Shown: positions 1 through 6,978 of the stretch, one piece after another
Numbering within the stretch: position 1 is the first letter of the stretch
Layout: every line of letters starts with the position of its first letter
Source: Trichomonas tenax
Taxonomy: Eukaryota > Parabasalia > Trichomonadida > Trichomonadidae
NCBI GenBank assembly: GCA_023091735.1
Contig: JALKBU010001289.1
Location: 1 to 13,081 of the forward strand
Length of the DNA stretch: 13,081 bases
Direction of reading: 5' to 3'
The notes under the pieces: generated by a model
The model's database searches: none
Told to the model about the DNA's origin: nothing
The model's input: the letters and a program-made list of their open reading frames with translations, nothing else
Translations under genes and position numbers: made by a program

Positions 1-1
1 T

Positions 2-199
2 GAATCAATAAGTGGGTTCTTGTTAGGGCCTGGTTTGGCCACTCGAGGGCTTTGGAAGTCTCAGGCCGACCTCGCCATGCATCGAATCACGCTTCTGTTG
101 AATAGGCATCTGGATGCATCTCTGCTATATCACCAGGTTATCCTTCACTATGAGGCCACAACTACTCATAATGAAGTCTTCTTTGGATTCCAACATTGA
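2..199 (+). other. Frame open from the window edge, possible 3' end of a gene
   Basis: A reading frame is open from the left edge and stops with TGA at 197-199, giving 65 codons with no start needed inside the window. The first ~130 bases are visibly richer in G+C than the following 1.5 kb, which is what an exon end or an old repeat would look like here. The translation contains stretches such as ATRGLWKSQADLAMHR and VILHYEATTTHNEVFFGF. I recognise no domain. Another plus frame is also open for ~34 codons from base 4, so the openness may simply reflect the higher G+C. It could equally be the end of a repeat. Low confidence. Confidence 0.2.
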
Positions 200-280
200 G
201 TTCAATCCATTTCAACATATTGACACTTTTCCATTTTTCCCGCACAAACATGTCACTTTCCTTTATTTTGACATCCTGAC

Positions 281-607
281 TTTACATATCAAAATAAGTT
301 ACATGTCAGAAAAGCACGTTGTTCTATTTTGTCCCAGTCCCAAAAAAAAAAATACATTTTCCAAATTGGCCAATCATTAAAGGATTTTCCTGAAAACAAT
401 ACAGGGAATTTCACTACATTATGGAGGTATATAATGAACGACGACCTCCAGGAAATCTCAAGAAATGACCGAGAAAATCAAACCTCATATTTTTAGGCGT
501 CAGATTTTTTCAGAAGTTTACATATCAGTTATATTGCACCCTGAAGATGATGAAATAATGAAGTCAAAATTATTAATTTACGTGTCAGAAATATTATTTA
601 CATGACA
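281..607. repeat. Cluster of five TTTACATRTCA-like words
   Basis: Closely related 10-11 base words lie at 281-291 (TTTACATATCA), 299-308 (TTACATGTCA), 517-527 (TTTACATATCA), 577-587 (TTTACGTGTCA) and 597-607 (TTTACATGACA), all in the same orientation. In the right-hand intergenic region TTACATGTCA recurs at 10880-10889 and in reverse complement at 11823-11832 and 11877-11886. Function is unknown. It could be a binding word, remnants of a decayed repeat family, or partly chance in AT-rich DNA. Confidence 0.35.
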
Positions 608-942
608 TAAATATTCAAGTGAAGTTTTCGGAACCCAAACTGTAAAGAGTATCGAATAGGATAATGAAAACACTGTCTCTATGACTCATTTCGGGGTATA
701 CCCATAACGAAATCGTCTAAAATAACTGATAGCAATAGAAATAATGTGTGATTTAATTGTTTTAACGAATTTATTATGTATTCAGAAAATCAATCTAAAA
801 TAAATGATTTCTATAATGTTAAATATTTAAATAGTTAAAATATAATAAGAATTTTAACCGAGCAACTTAAAAAGTGTTTTTTGCTTCATCGATGTATGTC
901 AGTATAACAATTGTATATTTCATATTTTTCAACTTTTTTTTG

Positions 943-1014
943 GTCAATTTGCCAATTTTGAAACCCAATTTAAGAATGATTTTCGGCCAAACCTGTAAAT
1001 TGGCAAAAAATGAC
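943..1014. repeat. Inverted repeat, potential hairpin with 38-base loop
   Basis: Perfect 11-base arms TTTGCCAATTT (948-958) and AAATTGGCAAA (997-1007) face each other across 38 bases. The outer bases GTCA (943-946) and TGAC (1011-1014) also pair, with small unpaired A/T runs between. Nothing nearby identifies a mobile element, and no gene overlaps it. Confidence 0.5.
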
Positions 1015-1380
1015 TACATAGATATAGTCACTATGACCTAAAATGGCCATGAAAAAGGTCTAAATTCAGATTTTGGTACATATTTGAAGATTCTAAAATA
1101 TCTAAAATAAAGTCATTCTCCCATGAAAAACATACTTTGAAAGGCCACAAAAGGCCATAGCCAAAAGATAGAGTTGTGTCTTAACATAAAATATTTGCCA
1201 ACAAATTAAAATTGCCCATAAACAAATACGAATATATCCCAAAAATCGTAAAATTGAAAATAAAAAAAAATTACGAAGGAATGGTCACCGATAATCTTCA
1301 GAAATTTCTTCAATTTTTAGCACATCTAACTTCATGTAGATAAGCAAAATATCCAAAAATATTGATTCTACCACCAAGAG

Positions 1381-1444
1381 AATAAATATGGCCTCTAATA
1401 TTGGCATTGTCCCTGAATTTTCTATATCCGGGGCCATATTTATT
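1381..1444. repeat. Perfect 13-base inverted repeat, potential hairpin with 38-base loop
   Basis: AATAAATATGGCC at 1381-1393 is the exact reverse complement of GGCCATATTTATT at 1432-1444. The loop, 1394-1431, is 38 bases, the same size as in the hairpin at 943-1014, though the loop sequences are not alike. It lies about 200 bases upstream of the phosphatase ATG. It could be a structured RNA, a cruciform site, or remains of a small palindromic element. Confidence 0.5.
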
Positions 1445-1599
1445 ATTAACAGCAATTATTCTAATATACTATTTTTATAGTATAAAATATAATTACCAAA
1501 AATCGAAAACTTATTCATTGAAATTTGTTAATGTTTCAAATTTGATTTTGTATCTATACATTAAATAATAATGTTTTAAAATAAAAATTTTTAAAAGCT

Positions 1600-1639
1600 T
1601 CACATAGAATTTTTTGCATAGTTGCGTCAGTTTTTAAAG
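1600..1639 (+). promoter_or_regulatory. Candidate initiator region of the phosphatase gene
   Basis: Two TCA-type initiator candidates sit upstream of the ATG at 1651. TCACAT at 1600-1605 fits the trichomonad core TCA(+1)-pyrimidine-A/T and would give a leader of about 49 bases. TCAGTTTTTA at 1627-1636 would give a leader of about 22 bases, nearer the usual short trichomonad leader, but has G where a pyrimidine is expected. The sequence alone does not decide between them. Confidence 0.35.
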
Positions 1640-1650
1640 AGTTTAAAAAA

Positions 1651-2823
1651 TTGATGATTGCACAAACTGTTCTAAATGCATATACACCATTAATTTCCGC
1701 CGCTGATCCAATTAACCAGGGGGAATGGAACATGGACATACCACGCCTGAAGCCTGAAGACTTGCTGAGCTTGATTTCAATTACTCAAAACTTCTTGCAT
1801 ACGGAGCCATCACTTTATAGGCTTTACGGTGACTTCATCATTGTTGGCGATTTACATGGCAACTTGAGAGATCTTCTCAGAGTGTTCGCTTGCTGTGGAA
1901 TGCCACCAAAAAGGAACTACGTATTTCTGGGCGATTACGTAGATAGAGGTGAGTTCAGCATCGAAGTCGTTACTCTGCTCTTCTCTCTAAAGATATCGTA
2001 TCCGGATAACGTTTACATGATTCGTGGAAATCATGAGTTTGAAGACTTAAATACAATATACGGATTCAAGAACCAAGTCCTTAATGAGTACGATGAAGCT
2101 GTTTACAAAGCCTTCAACGAATGCTTCGCATATTTGCCTTTGGCAGCAATCCTCAATGACTCGTATTTCCTTGTTCACGGAGGCCTCAGCCCTTCATTGA
2201 GGCACGTCGATGAGATTGCAGAGGTCAAGAGACCAATTTTCAGTTTATCGGATAAAAATGTTCGCTCCTTCTTGCCCGATATTCTCTGGAGTGATCCTGG
2301 AGACATGAAAATCACATACGTGAAGAACTACCGTGGATATGGCTGCCTTTTCGGAGCAATCGCCGCACAAACATTCTTGCAATCCAACAATTTATCGAAA
2401 ATCATTAGATCGCACCAGTGCGTCAACGCCATACAGCAGAATTTGGGCTCTTTAGTATTAACTGTCTTCTCAACAAGTAATTATTCTAAACAGGTCAAAA
2501 ACTCAAGTGGTGTTCTCGAAATCACGGGATTGGCAATCTCCACATGTATCTTCCCAGCACAGGACCAGTTCTCCAAAGCAAACACTTCTTTCAGATATCT
2601 TGATAACAATTCTGATAGGACACCACTGTGCTTCTGCAAACATTTCAACTCCGGCTTGTACGCTGTACCAAGGAAACGCAGAGCGACTGTTGACGAGATC
2701 ATCAAGAGTAACAATAGAAGATCGTTCACCGGACAGCAGTCTCTGCCGAAGCTGAGATACTCTCCATTGATTAGCCAAGACAGGAGCTCACTCATTGTTC
2801 AGCAATGCCCTAATCCAGTCTAA
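1651..2823 (+). CDS. PP1-like serine/threonine protein phosphatase (PPP family)
   Basis: This is a 390-residue metallophosphoesterase that hydrolyses phosphoserine/phosphothreonine on proteins. All core PPP motifs are present in order: GDLHG (66-70), GDYVDRG (94-100), RGNHE (125-129), LVHGG (174-178), LWSDP (212-216), and His255 in RSHQ. These supply the two-metal site (D67, H69, D95, N127, H176, H255), the general acid H128, and the phosphate-binding arginines R99 and R228. The usual SAPNYC loop reads STSNYS (274-279): the tyrosine is kept, but the cysteine that microcystin modifies in PP1 is replaced by Ser. The tail after ~300 is not conserved and contains a basic RKRR patch (341-344). The ATG at 1651 is preferred because the N-terminal segment (AQTVLNAYTPLI) resembles what I recall at the start of this trichomonad family; Met28 at 1732 is the alternative. 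Substrate and regulatory subunits are unknown. Confidence 0.93.
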   Translation: MMIAQTVLNAYTPLISAADPINQGEWNMDIPRLKPEDLLSLISITQNFLHTEPSLYRLYGDFIIVGDLHGNLRDLLRVFACCGMPPKRNYVFLGDYVDRGEFSIEVVTLLFSLKISYPDNVYMIRGNHEFEDLNTIYGFKNQVLNEYDEAVYKAFNECFAYLPLAAILNDSYFLVHGGLSPSLRHVDEIAEVKRPIFSLSDKNVRSFLPDILWSDPGDMKITYVKNYRGYGCLFGAIAAQTFLQSNNLSKIIRSHQCVNAIQQNLGSLVLTVFSTSNYSKQVKNSSGVLEITGLAISTCIFPAQDQFSKANTSFRYLDNNSDRTPLCFCKHFNSGLYAVPRKRRATVDEIIKSNNRRSFTGQQSLPKLRYSPLISQDRSSLIVQQCPNPV

Positions 2824-3218
2824 TTTTTTTCCATTGTTATTTGTTTTTTTTTAATCCTAAACATGCGATTTTCATTCCTTCAAATGTCCATTACGTGCTT
2901 TCTCAATCCCAATCTACGACTGCTTTCATCTAAAACATTTTGGAAATAATGTTTACTTTTCATCGCAAGTGATGAACTACATTCACACATACATATGTAC
3001 TGCCTGTTCTATGGGTTCTCTATAGCACATTTCGTCAACTCCACAAAAAAATATTCCTTCATTTCCTAATTTACAATATTCCACAGAAACTCATTTAAAA
3101 AAACCTTCCATGCCAATAGTACATCGAATATAGTCCCGAATTTAATAAATAAACAAACTATTTTTATTTCATCAATTTATATAAAGGGAAATGGGGTTCT
3201 CTCATATAAAATATGAAT
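2824..3218. other. Convergent intergenic region, 3' ends of two genes
   Basis: These 395 bases separate the phosphatase stop (plus strand) from the stop of the 345-residue beta-helix gene (minus strand). There are T-rich runs directly after the phosphatase stop and a TAAA at ~2860 (CTAAACATG); UAAA is, from memory, the tetranucleotide linked to polyadenylation in Trichomonas. No open frame or RNA gene is seen. Confidence 0.6.
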
Positions 3219-4256
3219 TCAGCACACTTCCATGAAGTTAAGGTTCGCTGGATTTGCCTCCAATTCATTCATTTTACAATTGATCAAATTAAATTTGATT
3301 TTTGCAAACGAAGGCTGATCAGTGGCGCAGGATATCAGCGTTATTTCGTGTAAAGAGTATATCTGTGTTGCAGGATTGTCAATGAACAAAAATTTCTTAA
3401 TTGTTATTCCAGAAGAGCAACACAAAACAGCCAAATGGTCAGATTGAAGGGAATTGTTCAAAAAGTTGCAGGAATGTGAATAATACTCTGGTTCACTGAT
3501 TAATTGAATAAAAATGATCGATCTTCCTGAATTTCGATCGAATTGAGAAAATCGAAGCTGTGCTGTGTCGGGAAGTGGATCAGATCCAAATCCACCTGAT
3601 GATGCTGTTAAAGCTTTGTTTCTCGTTGAATTGAGGCCAAAAACTTGAGAAGTTCCAGAATCCATGCAAAACGTAAATTTTCCAATTGTTGAGAATGATC
3701 TAGTTATAGTGGAGTAGTTGAAAACATGTGTATTGTTGTTAACAACCTGAGAATAAAAAGCAAGTCCGATTTTGTTTGAATTACATGAATCAAAGCATGA
3801 ATAAGAAATAGAAGCTGTTGAAGAAAACGAAAATAGTGCTCCGCCACTTGCTTCGAATCTCTCATTTATTGTTTGTGAATTTCTTGATGAACATCTTAGA
3901 AATATTATTCTTCGAAGTGTTAAAGATGAATCTCTGTTATTCACGTAAACTGCTCCACCTGGATTTGATGATGAGCAGTAACAGAATATTGTATTCGCAA
4001 CATTTATAGAGATCGGTTTCGTATATTCGTTTCTCTTTGATATTTTAGGAAATTCTGTAGCTAAATCAATATTTTGGCTCAACTTCTGTGAAATAATCAA
4101 ATCTAAAATTGATTTTTGCTTAAAATTTGATATTTCGATATTTTTGTTGAAATTTCGAGACTTAAGATTTAAAGCATTAATTAAATTTTGTGAATTTATG
4201 TTGATATTGTAGAAATTGATGTCTGAAAACAAAATCGAAAAAAAGAGAAAAAACAT
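3219..4256 (-). CDS. Secreted right-handed beta-helix protein, lacking a membrane anchor
   Basis: This is a 345-residue protein of the trichomonad surface beta-helix type (Pmp/POMP-like proteins). It begins with a hydrophobic signal peptide (MFFLFFSILFS, 1-11) and has an Asn/Ile-rich region to ~85. From ~86 to the end it has short repeating strand-turn units typical of a beta-helix: the repeated GGA turns at 100-102 (GGAVYV) and 138-140 (GGALFS), plus FxxCxS-like turns. It holds about 12 cysteines and several N-glycosylation sequons (for example NNT 174, NYS 180, NST 209, NNS 267), consistent with passage through the ER. Members I recall are usually longer and end in a transmembrane helix with a short tail; none is seen here, so it is either soluble and secreted or a shortened paralogue. 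The reading frame is intact. Codons are much more A/T-rich than in the 757-residue gene 70 bases upstream on the same strand. Ligand unknown. Confidence 0.75.
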   Translation of the reverse strand: MFFLFFSILFSDINFYNININSQNLINALNLKSRNFNKNIEISNFKQKSILDLIISQKLSQNIDLATEFPKISKRNEYTKPISINVANTIFCYCSSSNPGGAVYVNNRDSSLTLRRIIFLRCSSRNSQTINERFEASGGALFSFSSTASISYSCFDSCNSNKIGLAFYSQVVNNNTHVFNYSTITRSFSTIGKFTFCMDSGTSQVFGLNSTRNKALTASSGGFGSDPLPDTAQLRFSQFDRNSGRSIIFIQLISEPEYYSHSCNFLNNSLQSDHLAVLCCSSGITIKKFLFIDNPATQIYSLHEITLISCATDQPSFAKIKFNLINCKMNELEANPANLNFMEVC

Positions 4257-4277
4257 TATTTTTTCAAAATCTAAAAA

Positions 4278-4291
4278 TGAAATGAAAATGA
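4278..4291 (-). promoter_or_regulatory. Candidate initiator of the secreted beta-helix gene
   Basis: On the minus strand the 70-base gap contains three closely spaced TCAT words, read as TCATTTTCATTTCAT. Each fits the TCA(+1)-pyrimidine-A/T core. The first A is at 4289 (33-base leader) and the second at 4283 (27-base leader). This supports separate transcription from the upstream 757-residue gene. Confidence 0.4.
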
Positions 4292-4326
4292 AACAAAAAA
4301 TAAAAAGATTTCTTTACAACATAAAA

Positions 4327-6600
4327 TTAATTAAGAGGCTGTGGTGTATATCCGTGAAGATATTCGACTGTCTTTGATTTACCTGAGAACTCGTTTTCTT
4401 CGCATCTTCCGTAACTCATTCCCGCATAAAGAATTCCAGACTTCATACCGGACTGCACTTGGTTTGTCAGGCAGTCGACCTTAGACTGTCCATCGATATA
4501 AATGGCGTAGTCGTAGTCACCGGAAATGAAGTTTCCTTCGATTGTTCCTGTTGAGAATTCTTTGACGTTAATCGCTTTCATTCTCATCAACTTAACATCA
4601 TTGAGTGTTGTTGTTTCACCTGCTTTAGCGGCGTTCTTCGATCTGATGACGTTCTTGACGTTGTTGTATGAGAAGATGAGCTTAGAGTTATCCTTGATGA
4701 CAGCGATTTGCGTGCAGAATGTGAATTCGTTGTTTTCAATGATCAACTCTGAGTTGTTCGATCCTTGAAGCGCGAAGTTGTTTGATTGCGTGATGAAACA
4801 CTTACGAAGAGCGAGTTTTGCATGGTGTACTTTGATATCTGTCTTTGAGATTGTCGATGATTCAACAGTGACAGAGCTATCATCGCAGATTTCGAATGTT
4901 CTCGCAGGTTTTAGTTGCATCTTAGAAATAGCGTGTGAAATGTTTGACGATCTGATGATTCCGTTCTTGACTTTGAACATCTGAACCATGTTCCTGCACA
5001 TGTAGCAGGAGTCGATGATGACCATATCCGCGTTATTGAATGTCAATCCACCGTAAATCATGTACGAGCTTGAATGCTTCTTGTCAGCCAAAATCTCTTG
5101 GATTGTTGTTGACTCGAAGTGCTCGTTGTAGATGGCCTCGGTGAACGTGGATTCGACAATCTTTGTATCCTTTGGATTGCGAGAAAGGATGTGATAGCCA
5201 ACGCATTCAGAGAGATAGCAAGAGTTGATGTTAAGTGTGCATCCTGCTTCTGTGACAATGCCGTCGCTTTTGCTTTTAACAATGGCGCAGTTCGTGAGCT
5301 CAATCAAAGCGTCTTCACCGAAGATGCAGGCTTCTTTGTTCTCTGTAAATTCGCACATCTGTGCTGCGAGATTTGATGATGAAGCAAGAACGCCTGTTCT
5401 GTTGCAGTTGCTGACTTGCGAGTCTTTCAGTCTAACAATGGAACCATTGCCTGCTTCAACGCCATGTCCACTGGCACCAGTGATGACGCAGCGTGTTGCT
5501 TGTGTCTGAGCGCGGCCATCGAGAAGAACACAGCTGCCTTTGACATCTGATATCCACGTTTCGTTGAGTGCCAATGCCGCATTGAACAAAACTTCAGCAC
5601 CAGAAAGTCCGCAATCAGAAATAACAGAGCCATTGATTTCTGCCGCTGCTCCGTGAGTGATAATCAAGCCTGCTTTCTCGCATTGAAGGATTCTGATGTT
5701 TTTGGCTGTCATCCTTGATAATCCGTGCAGAAGAATTCCGGCGCCATTGATCTTCGATATTTCGGTTGTTTCGACGAAAACCGATGAATGTTCTCTCAAT
5801 GAAAATGCGACATCACGGCATTCTTGGATCAAGCACCTGTCTACCTTTATATTTGTCGATGTAGCTTCAACGCAAATTCCGTTTGGATAATTTAATTTGC
5901 AATGACTTAATGTTGCGTCAGTCTTGAAAAATCTGATGTTTCCTGTAATGAACGTCGAATTTAATGTGAGAATAGTACCGGAAGCGGCATCAATCGCTCT
6001 ATTTGCGGTAAATGTGCAATTATGTACTTCCAAAGATGTGTTTGGCTCAGCATTGATTGCATATTTAATGGAAAAGCAGTCTATTTGACAATCGCGGATC
6101 GCAAACGTTCCATCTTTGATCGTAATCATATCAGAATCTGATTTTAATTGAAAACCTTTCATTGTCAAAATGCCAGACTTAACTTCGATGTGTGAATTTA
6201 ATATCTTAGCTCCTTCTTGTCCAATTAAATGCAAATTTTTGTCAGAAATTATATTTTCAGTGTAAATGCCTTTCATGACTACGATCGTCGTGTTTTCGCG
6301 TGCCATTGAAACTGCAGCTGATAATGAGTTGACTCCATCGAGCGAATTTTTGTCTACAATTATTTGATTGGTTGTCTCGTATTCTGTCGTTGTTTGTGTT
6401 CCTTCGGTTGTGAATTTGAAGGTTTCTGCTCTCTCTATCCACTGGAATTTTGGCCTTTCCATTGGCTTAATGTCGCTAGAATTCTTTTTGTCACTTCCTT
6501 TAAGCGCTTTTTGGATTTTCGTCAGAGTTTCCCTCTCTTGTGGTGTCAGAGGCTGTGGTGTTGACTGCAGTTTGAGGTTTAATGATACTAAATCTTCCAT
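4327..6600 (-). CDS. Intracellular right-handed beta-helix (PbH1-repeat) protein
   Basis: This is a 757-residue protein with no signal peptide or membrane segment, so it is probably cytosolic or nuclear. Residues 1-75 are a polar N-terminal segment with a likely helix (TPQERETLTKIQKAL, 19-33). Residues ~79-133 look like the N-cap of a pectate-lyase-type helix (SLSAAVSMA, then VVMKGIYTENI and LHLIGQEGAKI). From ~134 to ~740 run many ~22-25 residue rungs with the pattern of a hydrophobic strand, then a turn such as NCTF, GAGILLHG, GHGVEAGNG, RTGVLASSS, SDGIVTEAG. Eukaryotic proteins with this architecture include FBXO11 and SHCBP1, used for protein binding; no F-box or catalytic acid cluster is recognisable, so I infer a scaffold or carbohydrate/protein-binding role and not an enzyme. 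Both termini carry TPQPL (14-18 and 752-756). Codon use is richer in G/C than in the adjacent beta-helix gene. The start is the first ATG after a good initiator. Confidence 0.82.
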   Translation of the reverse strand: MEDLVSLNLKLQSTPQPLTPQERETLTKIQKALKGSDKKNSSDIKPMERPKFQWIERAETFKFTTEGTQTTTEYETTNQIIVDKNSLDGVNSLSAAVSMARENTTIVVMKGIYTENIISDKNLHLIGQEGAKILNSHIEVKSGILTMKGFQLKSDSDMITIKDGTFAIRDCQIDCFSIKYAINAEPNTSLEVHNCTFTANRAIDAASGTILTLNSTFITGNIRFFKTDATLSHCKLNYPNGICVEATSTNIKVDRCLIQECRDVAFSLREHSSVFVETTEISKINGAGILLHGLSRMTAKNIRILQCEKAGLIITHGAAAEINGSVISDCGLSGAEVLFNAALALNETWISDVKGSCVLLDGRAQTQATRCVITGASGHGVEAGNGSIVRLKDSQVSNCNRTGVLASSSNLAAQMCEFTENKEACIFGEDALIELTNCAIVKSKSDGIVTEAGCTLNINSCYLSECVGYHILSRNPKDTKIVESTFTEAIYNEHFESTTIQEILADKKHSSSYMIYGGLTFNNADMVIIDSCYMCRNMVQMFKVKNGIIRSSNISHAISKMQLKPARTFEICDDSSVTVESSTISKTDIKVHHAKLALRKCFITQSNNFALQGSNNSELIIENNEFTFCTQIAVIKDNSKLIFSYNNVKNVIRSKNAAKAGETTTLNDVKLMRMKAINVKEFSTGTIEGNFISGDYDYAIYIDGQSKVDCLTNQVQSGMKSGILYAGMSYGRCEENEFSGKSKTVEYLHGYTPQPLN

Positions 6601-6616
6601 TTTTTAACTTAAAATT

Positions 6617-6629
6617 TAATGACATGTGA
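6617..6629 (-). promoter_or_regulatory. Strong trichomonad-type initiator (Inr)
   Basis: Read on the minus strand the sequence is TCACATGTCATTA. The consensus I recall for Trichomonas vaginalis start sites is TCAYTWYTCATTA, and this agrees at about 11 of 13 positions, including the functional core TCA-pyrimidine-A/T and the TCATTA tail. The predicted +1 A is at 6627, giving a leader of 27 bases before the ATG at 6600. It is the clearest promoter in the window and the main sequence argument for a parabasalid. Confidence 0.65.
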
Positions 6630-6978
6630 TATAAAAACTATAAAAATAAAAAACTATTTTGCCATTTTTCCTTTACACAATCATTTTTCCTTATTTATTC
6701 ACTATTTATCATAAAATTATCGATTTTATCATCAAATCTCTCTAATCTGATCATATTATAGATAAAATAACATTTTAAAAGTTTATAAAAGTTATATTTC
6801 TATTATATTATCAAATTGGTTTTGAGTTTTATTCATAATTTAAATTTGATAATAATCTTTATTCATTTCTATAGAAATTGATTTAGAGATAGTTGAGATT
6901 CGAGGAGTAGAAGTGATTTAACAAATAGTTTTTTAGTTATTAAAAATATTATAAAAATCAATTCCTTTATAATAGAAA
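6630..6978. other. AT-rich spacer between IFT74 and the beta-helix gene
   Basis: This spacer is strongly AT-rich, with short GATAAAAT/ATTTTATC words and no open frame. It contains the 3' end of IFT74, where TAAAGG follows the stop by about a dozen bases and might serve in 3'-end formation, and the upstream promoter DNA of the 757-residue gene. Confidence 0.6.

Larger units (their letters stand above)
200..1599. other. AT-rich intergenic region without a convincing gene
   Basis: There is no open frame with coding character on either strand. The longest plus frame here, starting at 114, gives a low-complexity, Phe/His/Lys-rich translation ending in a poly-A-derived Lys run, which looks like chance. 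The stretch contains the TTACATRTCA-like word cluster (281-607) and two inverted repeats (943-1014 and 1381-1444), each listed separately. The last part, from ~1440, becomes extremely AT-rich just ahead of the phosphatase gene. Confidence 0.6.

Noticed and set aside
199..207. GTTCAATCC, a match to the tRNA B-box
   Set aside because: The bases on either side cannot form a T-stem and no A-box or acceptor stem is found at the right distance.
114..380. 88-codon plus-strand frame near the left edge
   Set aside because: Low-complexity translation, ends in a homopolymer-derived Lys run, overlaps a differently framed open stretch, and shows no domain.
3219..6600. The two beta-helix genes as an operon or a recent tandem duplication
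   Set aside because: They share no alignable sequence, differ in codon use and cell location, and each has its own initiator candidate.
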